A DNA stretch of 64,000 nucleotides. It comes from Pisolithus tinctorius. Its lineage: Eukaryota; Basidiomycota; Agaricomycetes; Boletales; Pisolithaceae. The position numbers were made by a program, and so were the translations under genes. Location of the stretch: NCBI GenBank assembly GCA_024663395.1, contig JANFAH010000011.1, positions 1,178,001 to 1,242,000 of the forward strand, written 5' to 3'. The notes below the pieces were generated by a model that saw nothing but the letters and a program-made list of their open reading frames with translations, ran no database searches and was not told the DNA's origin. Positions 36,060-48,535 of the stretch are shown here, in pieces (position 1 is the stretch's first letter; each line of letters begins with the position of its first letter).

Positions 36060-36880
36060 CCGCACTTTGTAGCAGCAAGCTGGCCCTACTGCAATGCCAC
36101 CCGAAGCTTCTGCCTCTGCACATTTAACCTCGAAAGAGACAGAAAGTTACCTGATACTACGGTGAGTCGGAATCCCTGGAGCGCCAATGTACAGGTATAC
36201 TAACTCTACATATCTGCTTTATACTCCTGTGGTATCGATGCTTATCTGAACTTCGCTACTCCTCCTGACAGAGAGACACTGGTCGATGAGGTCGTTAGGC
36301 GGGATACTACGACAGATCAAGCGTTGGAAGACAGTGCAGCCCTGGAAACGGTTATGTACGACCGGATTTCTGATACTGCGGTCCCTGGAACCTACAGGCC
36401 CGGAACGCGAGGGAGTAAGTGCTTTGACTCGTGCCAGGCCTGAATGACAATAGTCTACCATCTGCTCCTCCCGCAGCTAGCAAGAAGAGTACTATCAAAG
36501 ATCTACGGTAAACCTTGGATTATATGTCATCCTTTGGGATCCTGAAATTTGCGCAGATTTCTGCATGTACGGGGAAAAGCACCCGTCAAGCTTGGCTTCG
36601 TACCCCAAACACAGCCAGGCGTACGCAAACAGCACGCGTTACACGATGAGTGCTAACGGAGGGTCTACAGGTTTTGGCTTCGAGTGTACCTGCAAACCCT
36701 GTAGTTTCACGATCAACCACTGAGCATCCAATCGCTACTCATTCCACATCGGATGTACGTGGGAAGCAGGCGGTGCCGGACAAGTGCTGATAGATGGCAA
36801 CTAGCAGGACACAGTTCGAAGTACTGGTACACCTGTACCTGTCCACTCACCTCTAACTGCAGACACACTTGCACCTGCCA
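36060..36880 (+). other. Inter-gene stretch between kinase and GTPase, short ORFs only
   Basis: Several intron-like GT...AG intervals occur (for example around 36420-36475), so this may hold 5' exons of the GTPase gene, but no conserved motif is visible and no frame is long. I cannot assign it. Confidence 0.3.
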
Positions 36881-38881
36881 ATCACGAGGGTCTACGGCCA
36901 ACCACTGAAGACCTCATTCGGGAGTGTCCTCGGTGAGTCAACTTCACACTTGTCAGTGTCTCACTCATCGCCATATAATAGTTTCCGAGTATTGGTAGTT
37001 GGAAAGGTAACTTGAATTTGCTTGCTGTCACTTGCCTAGGTTCTAACCTTCTTACAGTCAGGCGTTGGAAAATCCACTTTGATCAATCGAATATTCGGTG
37101 TGAGCACTGCGGTTGAGTGGTTCAAATGTTGTGTCCCTACCTGGCGTTGATGATGGCCATAGAATGTAGCAAAGGATAAACCAGGGGAAGCAGACATTGA
37201 ACAGGAATTCACTTCGCCAGAGAACGACCGGCTCATTTTGCATGATAGCAAAGGTTTTGAGGCGGGCGATGCTGGCAACTATGAAACCGTGAAGTCATTC
37301 ATAGTAAAGAGGAAGAAAGAACCCAAGATCAAAGATCAGCTTCACGCGGTCTGGTACGTAGTTCTGAGACAGCCACCTTGAAGGTTGTGACGAAAGGGTT
37401 CATATGATAGGTTGTGTCTTCAAATACCCATTCCAACCTACGGTGAACGACTTTTGGAGGACGCTGCAGAAGCGTTTCTGAAAATAAGGAAGGAAGTCCT
37501 GGGGAATAGTGAGCAATTATACTGTTGTTTCATCTCCAGTACACCAACCACATGCAGCGCCGATGATAGTCGTATTCACGAAACATGACCGGCTCGTGAG
37601 TTTCATGCGGCAGAGAATGCCAGGCAATCCTGAAGCAGGGCAACGATATCTGCAAGAGGAATGTGTCCAGCTAATCCAGGACTTTACGGGAGAGAATATT
37701 GCACATGTCGCCGTCAGCGGTGAGTATCACTGTTTCAATCCCGTCGTACCGCTCAGCCCAGAGACCACCAGCGAAACCCAAGTAATAGCAGAGGCTTAAG
37801 GACCTGTTAAGCCTCACTCTGGAAAAAGTATCTCAGAGTTTCACATCCCCAACGAATGAAGTATCGCCAGTGCGTCTGGCAGCCGCAGCCGTAGCCGCAA
37901 GAGCAATGTTACCTACATCGAGGGTTGACTTATCAATCACGTCAGTGTCAATCACTGCGATAGTGCATATATTTTGACTTGTCAAACAGCGTAGGAAAGC
38001 AGAGTGAGTCTGGATGTATGCAACACTTTATTAGAGGCTGATCTTTTTACAAGAATACTGGAGTGCGCTGGGTTCCAGCGCAAATTTCCCTGGCCATAAA
38101 ATGCAGGACTGCCTTCGTGTCATACACACTGACATCGTGGCGGTCTGGAATTTTTATGATCCCTGTCAAGTGAACATTACGCCCTAGCAGCGAGCCTTAC
38201 TACGATCTACTGACACCTCCCTTGTAGTACTTGAATAGTGAGGAATTCCGAAAGGTAATGATGAACATGGTTGAGAGAGTCGATGCACCAGCCGAGCCAA
38301 ATTCCCTCGCTTGCACCGACACATTAACTGGGTAAGTGTCGTTGTTGGAACCCGCTGTGCGACAAGCTCAAACGAATCGCTGCACGTCAAGGGGGGTCCC
38401 TCTGATCGCTCTAGCACCTGTAATGCTGCCATTAAATGCTTTCCTTACCCCTGGCATGTGGGTTTATGCAACCTACCAGCGACTGTACGTGGTACTTTTG
38501 TGATGCTTTCAGCATCAGATGACTCAGTGACCTCTCAGACAAGACGTTCCCACAAAGTTCATGGCGTACATCGTTGATTTGACACACGTACTGGAAATAC
38601 TGTTTTCACTCACGGCTGGGATAAGAGCAAAGAAGCTTACTCGTATGGCGGTTAAGATGGCATGTAAAGCCTACCTTGAATCGCAGTGGCCGATGTTCAC
38701 CCACACGGGAATTAGGCATTTCCAATGTTGGACTACGGCTCGTGACGTGGTTCTCGAGAAGATTATAACTATGATCTCTTCAGACGGCAGGGAGGTTCAA
38801 GTTTCTAGGGCGCTCGAAAGGATGCCATCGGTTGACTTGGAGAGAGACGAAGAGTGGACGAGCGAAGAAGTCCCTCGGTGA
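36880..38881 (+). CDS. P-loop GTPase of the Agaricomycete TKxD family
   Basis: Multi-exon GTP-binding protein. Exons show LAPANHEG, then RFRVLVVGK, then SGVGKSTLINRIFG (G1, about 37055-37100), then an exon with HDSKGFEAGD (G3) ending KDQLHAVW. Next come IPIPTYGERLLEDA, MIVVFTKHDRL (G4 TKHD, about 37585) and QDFTGENIAHVAVS. Downstream, PGHKMQDCLRVIHTDIVAVWNF and a C-terminal hydrophobic segment with LTAGIRAKKLTR lead to the stop at 38879-38881. Introns are 45-65 nt. Unlike the minus-strand paralog at 8.3-10.2 kb, the G1, G3 and G4 motifs are all intact, so this copy could encode an active GTPase. The exact start codon and some 3' exon borders between 37800 and 38540 are unresolved. Confidence 0.78.
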
Positions 38882-40630
38882 AGCCTGCGCTTTCGTTCAG
38901 TATCTTCTCCTGACGTTTTGCGTACTTGCACTAGTTTCCCTGTTGTATCGCAGTACTAACGCTACTCCTGTCGTATCTCATTGTATTTGCGCGTTGTAGC
39001 TGATTTGGATCAAGTTTTTCCTGACAGACAAGTCCTCGGGCAGTTGAGGGTCTGTATCAAACCGATCCGGAGGTGCTAACGCATCAGCAATTCGCAATAC
39101 ACTCCAACTTACAACGCACATCCTGCCTGGATTCCTGGAGGTTTACGAACAGAGCTTTGCAAGGGTCGCATCAGGTGGACCACAGACACAGCCCGTACTA
39201 AGACTGGCAATTGAGCCACCTTCGGATTAAATGGGTTGGTGTATATTTGAAAATTTCCGTTCTACATGAGGGCGAAGTCGGGCGCTCTCGATAGCGGTTG
39301 CATCGTCTTACGCACATCGTGGGGCACTGTACCTTGAATGTACCTCGCAGCAGCAGGAATTGATTTCTGAAGGTCAATTCTGGCTATCCTGAGCGTCAGA
39401 TTCCTTCGTGATGACAAGTACCCGGTGAGCTTGAACCCTATCGCGTTCGGGTTGCTCCGTGCTCGCTCGCGAGGTTGGAATGACCCGCGACTGGCTTTCT
39501 TGCTCTGGAGCGCCGGTGCTCCAACGGCGTTCGACGAAGATCCAGGCCGACCGAGGGATGATAAAGATTTTTTCTGCGACACGATGCGTTGGCCTTGTGG
39601 GTTGCTCACATTCCCCGTCGAGTTATCAGCGCATACATTGGTCACGTTCTCAGCGTCAACGGTAGCTGGCGCACGGCGAGGGATATCGAAGTACCTTGAT
39701 GACGTGACTGGCTTCGCTGGAGGTGTGGCAGGGTACACGTGCAGGTGGAGCGGACGGTTTGGATGCAAGGCACAACAGGGGGCACTCACGGCAGGCAAGG
39801 ATGCTGTGGACTGACTGCTAAATCGAGTGCCAAACTGCTTGCGGACGAAAAATTGTGCTGTGCACCCAAATAGTGATGCTGGGGTCTATGATATTTGTAA
39901 ATTTGTTGCAGACCTTTCCTATATTCACGCATTAACGAGACGTGATGTCCGAGATACACTGAATTTAGCCTAGCACTACTTTGAAATCTCTCAGCTAAAA
40001 CTTGCAGGCGAGCCCAGATGAGCGGCTTTTCTTTGTGACGTGGCCTGCATAATGAGGTGCTACCATAACAGGCAGTAAATTCCTCATTGTATGTGCGTAG
40101 TCTGAGGCTTGCAACATGCATTGTGCTTCACAGCATCCTCTCGTCGAGTAGACCAGTTCAATACAATTAGATTTCAAGAGCGTAATCATAATTCCTACGT
40201 ACATTTGATTGATAACACTCGAAGTTGATCAGACTTGTTTTATCCTTAGGTTTTTACAGACCTACTTGACGTCTTATGTTCAGTTCCATTGTCCTGTAAA
40301 CCCTTACAAAATGTTGAGTTGTTTTCACCTCACATGAGCAAAATTTCGTGCAGTCGTCTTGAAGTCCGCGCTTTGTGCCCAGGCGACGAACTCAGTGTGC
40401 TAATGTCTCACAGTCTGTGTGTATTGTTTACGCCATCTCTCCCTTTTTTTGCAGAAGCCACTTGCTGCTGACATCACTGCACTGCCAGTGCAATGCAGCG
40501 CTGTGCTGATCTGTGTTCCGTGAACTGGTAACATAATTTGTATAAAATGTAGATGTGTAGATGTGAAGAACTACCAAATATAGATCATGTATCTAAGCTA
40601 AAATGACATGGCATACATGTGAAAAATTCT
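38882..40630. other. Intergenic; one CG-rich open stretch of uncertain status (39262-39798)
   Basis: A minus-strand ORF at 39798-39262 (178 aa, basic, Pro/Ser-rich, no recognised domain) overlaps a plus-strand ORF at 39425-39814. This block is visibly richer in CG dinucleotides than the flanking DNA, which could mark real coding sequence or a GC-rich intergenic patch. From 39815 to 40630 I see only low-complexity, AT-leaning sequence. Confidence 0.3.
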
Positions 40631-40639
40631 TGAACATGT

Positions 40640-42362
40640 TCAGAGGTATATGATATCTTGTGCAGAGATGACCAAATCCTTACTCATGGGGGATACTTTG
40701 TCCGCATCTTGTAACCTCTTGTGCAAACATCGAATAATATTCAGCGCAACTTGGCAGACTGTGGTCGTGATGCGAGATTTCAGCTTTTTGAGGTGGTAAT
40801 CCTCGGTATACAGACACTTCAGTAATGTCTCAAGAGAGGGAGAAAGCATATCCAGTAAAGAACCTTGCACACAACAGATCAAGAATGTGGCAACCGCAAT
40901 AATTACAATTGGCACTAGAGGTACTTTCTTGATCATCAGGCTGTGGAGTGCAGACTTGAATGCAAGGTTCCAGGTCCAGAAGTATAACCGAACGGATTTG
41001 GAGACTACCGACAGAGCTACAAAACAGTGAACAAATTGGGACTATAAAAACACGAAGATCACTTACTGCTGTTGCTCTTTGATTTCCAAATCTTGACATA
41101 AGTGTCCACTTCTGTATGAGATGTTGCAGTAGTGATGAGTGTGTGTGCAGGGTACTCAAATGTCTGCAAGCCATGGTCAGGAAATGCCATACCATCCCAG
41201 AGGCAACACTCACCGCAATACATTGCACCACATGGTCTGATAAGAGGCGATAACATCAGATACATGGCTAGCAACAAGAGACAGCTCACCTCCATGTTCC
41301 AGGGTTTGCAAGCATTCCTCCTCCTCTGATGAGATTCCCCATATGAGCACTCTTCCATTTGCGGATCCAGGAACCAGCGCTTTCCCTCCAAGAAGAAACC
41401 AGACTTGCAGTGGCACATTAAGTGGCATAGGGTTGTTCTTGAGACGGAATTCGGGGTGTGATTGACCAGCAATGTAAACATCGACACTGTCAAAGAGATT
41501 GGAAACAGCAACTCGGTTCTCGTCGAATGAGAGCGCAGCATGTCCACTAACACAGTAGTCAGAAATTGGGTCCGAGGGAATAACATGGCCTTACATGAGA
41601 CAGTGCCCATGAATAGGGTTAATTTGCCAGAGGCACTGCAAGGTGTTCACGTCCCAGCAACTGAAAACATGTTAATTACTTGCTTCAAAATGTGCAACAA
41701 AAAAGCACGTACACAACCCCATGGCATAGGTATGTGGCTACCAACTTGCTCCCCATGTCCTTGAATGCCAAAGATTGGCCTCTCACTTTCTGATCTGTTT
41801 GTTGAGTGGCATTAAGTAGTTTGCAAGGTGGAGGAAGAATCTTGAATGTTGCGTATTTTCCTATCACCATGAGCAAAGATACTACTGAGAGAAAGGAAAC
41901 GTACCTTCCGAAACCTCTTTGGCAATATGAATCTCGGAACCCACTGCAATTGAAAGATTGCCACTGTACTCATCCACCGCAAGGGCGAAAATCGACGCTT
42001 TCACTCCAGTGAGAACAGAGTTGCATGATTCCTTGGTCTGCTTTGATTAGGGACATGCACATCTTATATATGCCATGCAAACTCACCTTAAGATCATCCA
42101 TGATGGCAAGAGTGCCATTCTGGCATCCAACAAACAGGTGATTGAGTTTCGCTGGATGCCATGTGAGACTCAGTATGCCACTCTTGAAAACAGTACGACA
42201 CTGTAGGGTGCCGGTGAGTGGCTCCCATACAATGATACTGCCATCATCGCTACCGCTCACCAAGTACTTTCCAGTTGGAGAGAATGCAAGTGCAGTCACC
42301 GAAGCTGTCTGGTCTTCTAAGGTTCGCTCAGCCGTAAACAGAGAAAATGTTCGTCTCATCAT
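40640..42362 (-). CDS. WD40-repeat protein with C-terminal membrane segment
   Basis: Minus-strand gene starting at 42362 with several short introns. The first exon has a full WD unit (VTALAFSPTGKYLVSGSDDG followed by SIIVWEPLTG), then LSLTWHPAKLNHLFVGCQNG. Later exons read KYATFKILPPPCKLL, a FSCWDVNTLQCLWQINP unit, ALSFDENRVAVSNLFDSVDV, then LVPGSANGRVLIWGISS and ECLQTLEHG. After two clear introns the frame continues DHVVQCIATFEYPAHTLITT and VKIWKSK. The last exon has a 20-residue hydrophobic stretch (VPLVPIVIIAVATFLI) near 40915. The repeats should form a beta-propeller for protein binding, anchored in a membrane. No premature stop is present once introns are removed, which contrasts with the flanking elements. 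Probably an intact host gene. Confidence 0.8.
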
Positions 42363-42539
42363 GAAAAGAGTTTCGGAGCGATACCACAGAGTGTATTGAA
42401 TGGAAGTTACTACTACACAATGGACGATTGAGTACGTAAGAGAGCAACTCCACTTGGCCCATGTTGAATATTCATATCAATTCTGGTTCAATAAGGAATC
42501 GTCAAGTTGTTTCGGTGAATATAGATAAAAATTGTACGT

Positions 42540-44030
42540 ACCCTGTTCAGTGACAATACTACAATGTACTTCCCAGACAACTCCTTACTCTCGTATGGAC
42601 AGCTAGCAAAATGGCTCACGATATTGGAAGCCCGTATTACCCACTCACCGTCCCGGAACCTGTTGGCACACAGCCATGCTGATAGCAGGGGAAATTTTCA
42701 ATATGGGTCACGAGCCACTTCTGTGTCATTCAGCTCCTCAAATTGGTGTACCACAAAGAAATGCTCGGTTACAAGGCCCTCGTCCCTGTGTCTGCGATGT
42801 AGGAAAATGCAATGAATTTCGCCAGCCCACTCGGATGTCTCATTGGAGACATGGAAGAGGATACAACTATTTCCGATGTGCTTTGAGGCACATGCAAAAG
42901 TTGCCTCTTTCAGCTTGATCATTTGTTCCTCTTGTACACGTGGCTCGACAACCCAAGTGGACAAGCGGGGGCGATCTTGGTAAGAGATATAGCGGAGAGG
43001 GCACAACCCTTCGTTGAGACAATTTATGAGACTGTTGTAAGTGTCGGTGGGAAGGATTAACAGTTCGTCGAAGTCTATCGCTATGTCAGTGATACCAGAA
43101 GTTGTGCCACCTCCTGCACTAGCACCCTCAATATTGGGCTGAAGACTATTAGAGAATGTGGTCGTGAACTGGTGTGCGAAGATTGCCTACACCTTGTGAA
43201 AGACAGCAGGAATGTTATCTTGTTTCAGCAATGCCCTCAGATTGCTTCCTCGACAGAAAGACCTCATTAGGGTCAGCTCCATTTCACCTGGTAACTATTA
43301 GTGCGCAGCCTGGTATAGGATGATCTCAACATACCCACTCTTGAGTTTGTATTAAAGCATTGCAGGATACTGTTGAATCGTTCGAAGGGGAATGTCCACC
43401 ACCCATGGGCAGGTCCAAAGGCATGCAAGCACTCTGGAACATGAAAGGATGTGTGATTATTGAATACGAGTGCGCGAGAGCCAAACAGCTTTAAAGTGCT
43501 CTGAACATATAAGGACAGATACTCTTCGACGATTCTTGCATGCTGTTCTGATGTTGAACGAGTAGTTGCCCACTGTACTGCGATGACCAAAAATAAGTAG
43601 TTGTCCAACAGTTCTTTATCTCTTGGGCTCACGTTAGGATTTCCCCATATCCTACAAAGCATGATAACCAAGTTAATGAGGCAAATGGTTCGCCATTGGT
43701 CGGCCTTGAGTTTTCCATGACTTCAGCTACTGAAGTTGCGCAGTGCACGAGATATCCATGTGGGCAATGTCGTCCAGGCCATGTCAGCCCATACTTCAGA
43801 CAGGATAGATCGGTCCAGCATGATAGTCGTTGGCGCATTCACCCAAGCTGCAGAGAGATCGACAACAGGGCGAGGAAATGTCTTTGGACATCGAATTTCT
43901 GGTGCACCAGAATCCCTATACTATACCGTACCCATCAAGCATAAAAAGTTTGCAAGGAATAAAATCCACTTACCCAATTTATTAGTGCTTGTGCATATGC
44001 TGCTTTCCTGGCCACCTGGTCACACATAGT
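42540..44030 (-). pseudogene. Truncated CACTA Tnp2 transposase, C-terminal half only
   Basis: Minus-strand relative of the 2178-5983 gene, beginning at AAYAQALINW (matches AYAQALIDW in the first copy) and keeping the same intron positions. It includes NHTSFHVPECLHAFGP, FPFERFNSILQ, GSNLRALL, TWVVEPRVQE and SHFASCPYESKEL. A TGA at 42700-42698 stands where the first copy has Arg (DPY-R-QFPLL, codon CGG). Upstream, the gene stops abruptly at the start of the GGCCC minisatellite near 44030, so the N-terminal and catalytic half is lost. Inactive fragment. Confidence 0.85.
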
Positions 44031-44336
44031 GTAGTCACACTTAGTCACAACACATGGGCAGCCTGTGCACCAAAACACCAACACTTATATAGACCCCGAG
44101 ACAGGCCCACCTATAATAGATTAGCCGCTACACATGGACAGGCCCAAGGGACTAAAGTGAGAGCAACATCTGTACTGGCCCGTAAGTGCATTACCACAAC
44201 ATATGGGAGGGCCTGTGGTGGGTAAGGATGCTGAAACATTTAGACAGGCCCATGACCAATTAAGTATACTGAGCTGCTGTAAGACATGGACGGGCCTGTC
44301 CTGGTAGGTTACACCCCTGTCTCAACATTAAGGTGG
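44030..44336. repeat. Left arm of the GGGCCC minisatellite
   Basis: Diverged units of the form ACATATGGACAGGCCC begin where the Tnp2 fragment ends and run to the 1.8-kb LTR. The right arm continues at 46152. Confidence 0.8.
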
Positions 44337-46151
44337 TGTCACACACCAAAGGTGTTTGGTGAGGTGGACATGGATGTAGCTGATGAATGGAGATGAAGAC
44401 CATAGCCCTCATGCGAAGAAGGACAGCCAGAAATGTCGGCAGTCATCCCTCACACAAGAATGAGTTGTCAATGCCAAAGAAAAAGGAGGAAGCAAGTTAA
44501 GCACCAATAAAATTCTTAAGTGCCCGTGTACGGCATTCCAGTTTTTGACGTATCTCTGCCAATTCTGCAGACACCGAAACCATTCCCACACTCGCTTGTA
44601 GTGCTCAGCCACGCGATCCTACCTTCCAAAATTGGAAAGGATTTGCGCACTCCACATGTTTCTACAGCACTCCCTCCAAAAGACACTCATTTTGCTAATT
44701 CTTCTGATATGGCTGCCTCCACATCAATCATTTCGCTTGTCCCCTTTGCTAGGGACCATGGCTATGTATATCTACCAGGAGTTCCTACTAGCTTCTGTCC
44801 TGAAGCATCCTGGTACATCCCACCCTCATCTGCCCCCTCTCAGCCCATCCAGCTTGGACAGCGTGTTCTTTTTGTCAGTATGACCTCTAGGAGGACATTC
44901 TTTGGTCACCTCAGGTCTGTCATTCGCTTGGAAAGGTCTTATGTGGTCGTTTCAGTCTCTCCAGTCCAAGAAGCATATGGATCCTTCCTCCCTGCTCCCT
45001 GCAACGTCTTCGTACCAGTCTCGTCCATCATTCTTCCAAAATTGCGACAGCTACAGTATAATCTACTGTTCTCCACTCTCCCTGATCGCATCCATGACGA
45101 GTATGATGCACATCTTGCCTCCTTATTGCAAGATACAGCAGAAGATGCTCCCCCTTCATCCTCTCTTCCAACAGAGCCTCATTCATGAAGTTTTTATTTG
45201 CTTCACTGAGAGGACAGTAAGGGGGGGAAAGTTGCGATCCCCTATGCTCCTGTCACCCCACAGACCCCCAAAGCTTGACCCCTGTTGACATCTGACTCAC
45301 CCTGTCCGCTTTTGGATGTACTATATCGGCATCAGATCAGCGCTGCCTCTCTGTCATCCCACTTTGGCCCAGAAACGATCTCTTCGAGATGTGACATGCA
45401 CAGCCTCCCCCTAATGCGATTCCGGTGCGCTTTCCCAGTTTCTGACATTACTTGACTCATACTTTGACATTCTGACTGTCTTTGACTCACCTGTTGCCAA
45501 TACTTACCAATCTTTTGCCCTTGCTTACTGATTCTTCGCTTTTTGGCTTACTTATCCTTACCAATGCTCACCAATGCTTTCTAAGATGATTACCCACTGC
45601 TTACATTCCTTACTCATCAGTTACCAATCACTTACCAAGTGTTTGCACCTTGTTTTCCATAGGCAACGCCCCTGTACTGTATATAAATCACTGTACTTAG
45701 GTAGCAAAAAAAAAAGGGAGAAGATGTCAGAGAGCCCCTCTTGCTCGCAATTTATCATCTCTCAGTAAATCATTCAGCAGCTTTGATAGTTGAGACTTTA
45801 TTAAGGGTCTAACTATCATCTATTTCGCTTATTCTCATCTATCATTGATCTACTTCGCCCCAAGTCCTCCCTGAGCTCAGTGAAGCTTAGGACATCGAAT
45901 TAAGTCATCATCCACCCTTCTGTAGGCTGACAGCAGTCTACCCCATCGCTTCCTCTCGCATTCCTGCTCCTTCTTTGTCAGGAGCACCCCCAACCCTCAG
46001 CACTCATCTTTGAGTGTTGTAGTTCACAAAAACCCTCCCAAAGAACAGGTTCCACCATCTAGGTACTGCATAGGCACACCACCACTCGCTTTCATTGTCT
46101 TTTGTGTTGGTTTTGGTTGGTTTCCACCACTGAACCTCACTTTGACTCACA
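44337..46151 (+). mobile_element. Solo-LTR-like element, copy A (1815 bp, TSD GTGG)
   Basis: The element starts TGTCACACACCAAAGG and ends TTTGACTCACA, with GTGG at 44333-44336 and 46152-46155. Joining the flanks restores a normal minisatellite unit (ACATTAAGGTGGGCCTG), which confirms the borders. A TATATAAA box at 45680-45687 lies about 1.34 kb from the start and fits a U3/R boundary. A second copy is at 50751-52606. No internal retroelement region is attached, so a solo LTR is the best reading. Confidence 0.78.
44709..45188 (+). CDS. 159-codon ORF inside the LTR, copy A
   Basis: Starts ATG (MAAS) and ends TGA. It is the same length as the ORF in copy B (51154-51633) with no indel between them. 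I count about 34 amino-acid differences of 159. Conserved blocks are ISLV, GYVYLPGVPTSF, QLGQRVL, VSMTSRRTFFG, RLERSYVV, EAYGSFLPAPC and LRQLQYNLL, followed by a Pro/Ser-rich acidic tail. No known domain is recognised. It lies in the U3 part, upstream of the TATA box. The rest of the LTR differs by indels between copies, so constraint on this protein is plausible. Confidence 0.6.
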   Translation: MAASTSIISLVPFARDHGYVYLPGVPTSFCPEASWYIPPSSAPSQPIQLGQRVLFVSMTSRRTFFGHLRSVIRLERSYVVVSVSPVQEAYGSFLPAPCNVFVPVSSIILPKLRQLQYNLLFSTLPDRIHDEYDAHLASLLQDTAEDAPPSSSLPTEPHS

Positions 46152-48115
46152 GTGGGCCTGCCTATCATAACATGGAGAGGGTCACAGCATAAGGATGGGC
46201 CTGTCTATGATTAGAATACAAAGTTGGCAACATATGGATGGGCCCAGGAGTAATATCATTTATGGTGTCACAACATCTAGACAGGCCTGTTCATAATAAG
46301 CTGTACCTCTGTCACAACATAAAGATGGGCCCATCAGTAATGTCGTTTCATAATGTCACAACATAAAGACGGGCCCATCAGTAATGTCGTTTCATAATGT
46401 CACAACATATGGATGGGCCTGTCGACAGTAAGATGTACTGCTGTTGAAACATAAAGACAGGCCCATCACAAGTATCTTTTAATAGAGTTGCAATGTAAGG
46501 TCAGGCCTGTCAGTAGTATTATGCAACATATGGATGGGCCCGTCCACAGTAAGGTGTACCTCTGATGAAACATAAAGATGGGCCCATCAGTAATCTCATG
46601 TATAGCATCACAACATATGGACGGGCCCATCAGTAGTATTATTTATATCGTCACAACTATGGGCAGGCCCGGCCCCAGTAAGATGTACCCTGTCGAAACA
46701 TAAAGGTGGGCCTGTCACTAATATCATTTAATAGAGTCACAGCATATGGACAGGCCCTTCAGTAGTATTATTTATATCGTCACAACATATGGGCGGGCCT
46801 GGCCCCAGTAAGATGTACCCTGTCGAAACATAAAGGCGGGCCCATCACTAATATCATTTAATAGAGTCACAACATATGGATGGGCCCTTCAATAGTATTA
46901 TTTATATTGTCACAACATATGGATGGGCCCTTCAGTAGTATTATTTATATTGTCACAGCATATGGACAGGCCCATCCATAGTAAGATGTACTTCGGACAA
47001 AACATAAAGATGGGCCTGTCAGTAATCTCATGTATAGCATCACAACATATGGACAGGCCCTTCAGTAGTATTATTTATATTGTCACAACATATGGGCGGG
47101 CCCAGCCCCAGCAAGATGTACCCTGTCGAAACATAAAGGCGGGCCCGTCACTAATATCATTTAATAGAGTCACAACATATGGACGGGCCCTTCAATAGTA
47201 TTATTTATATCGTCACAACATGTGGACGGGCCCTTCAGTAGTATTATTTATATTGTCACAGCATATGGACAGGCCCATCCATAGTAAGATGTACTTCGGA
47301 TGAAACATAAAGACGGGCCCGTCAGTAATCTCATGTATAGCATCACAACATATGGACGGGCCCTTCAGTAGTATTATTTATATCGTCACAACATATGGGG
47401 GGGCCCGGCCCCAGTAAGATGTACCCTGTTGAAACATAAAGATGGGCCTGTCACTAGTATCATTTAATAGAGTCACAACATATGGATGGGCCCTTCAGTA
47501 ATACTATTTATATTGTCACAACATATGGACGGGCCCTTCAGTAGTATCATGTATATCGTCACAACAAATGGACAGGCCCGGCCCCAGTAAGATGTACCCT
47601 GTCGAAACATAAAGACGGGCCCTTCAGTTGTATTATTTACATTGTCACAGCATATGGACGGGCCCGTCCACAGTAAGATGTACCTCTGATGAAACATAAA
47701 GATGGGCCTTCAGTAGTATCATGTATATTGTCACAACAAATGGACGGGCCCATCTAGCCAGATGCGCCCCTGTCAAAACATAAGGATGGGTCTGTGTATG
47801 GTATTCTTAGGCAGCAGAAAGGGAGATCCAAGCTATCTACATAAGGACAGCCTGTGTAAGGCATTCTCAGGCAGCAGAAAGGGAGATCAAAGGGATCTAC
47901 ATAAGGATGGGCTCATCCATGGTATTCTCAGGCAGCAGATAAGGGAAAACAAAAACCGGTGTTACAACATAAGACGGGCTGATCCGTCCATCGCAGGATT
48001 ACAAACCTTTGGCACTGCATAAGGCGGGCCAATCTGTTGTATCATAGATAGCTCACTGCAAATGGACAGGCCTATCCATATTGGGTTATCCCCCTGTCAC
48101 AATATAAGACGGGCC
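46152..48115. repeat. Minisatellite with 303-bp higher-order period
   Basis: About 2 kb of units near 43 bp, consensus of the type ACATATGGACGGGCCC followed by TTCAGTAGTATTATTTATAT and GTCAC. Equivalent positions recur at 46741, 47044 and 47347, giving a 303-bp higher-order repeat of about seven units. Many units hold a GGGCCC palindrome; a 16-bp perfect one, TGGACGGGCCCGTCCA, lies at 47655-47670. The last units (47760-48115) are more diverged. No coding function. Confidence 0.9.
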
Positions 48116-48535
48116 CAGGAAGACAAGAAATGAAGAAAGGGGAACCTCTCGCACTATGAAGTATCTGAATTTCCCACTATAAATTGTGTTTCATGTTGGA
48201 CGATTTGTCTATTCAGTTGGAATCTCAGGTGCCGGTCTATGTAGCTGCGAGCCAGGATTCCACCATTGGAGCAGATGGGAAACACACAAAACAAATGGCA
48301 ATGCTATTCAGAACAATGCATAATATTTTTATCTGAGTCTCTGCTTCATATATGCATCCAGGATTATGGACTTGTACCAGTATTGCCGTCATGCCGTGGG
48401 AATCATTCATAGGCAGGATAAAAAGTGCGACATCCATGTATCTCATTGTCTGTCTTTCACTTCTGACTCTTCCTCTCTCCAATCACCATCACCACTCTCA
48501 CTGTCGAATTACCTCATCATCTCATCATCAGAAAC

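Noticed and set aside
45580..45780. TATATAAA near 45680 as promoter of a host gene
   Set aside because: The same box at the same relative place in LTR copy B shows that it belongs to the element.
46923..47198. ORFs inside the minisatellite
   Set aside because: They are open only because the repeat unit lacks stops in that frame; the protein is a simple repeat and shifts with unit variants.
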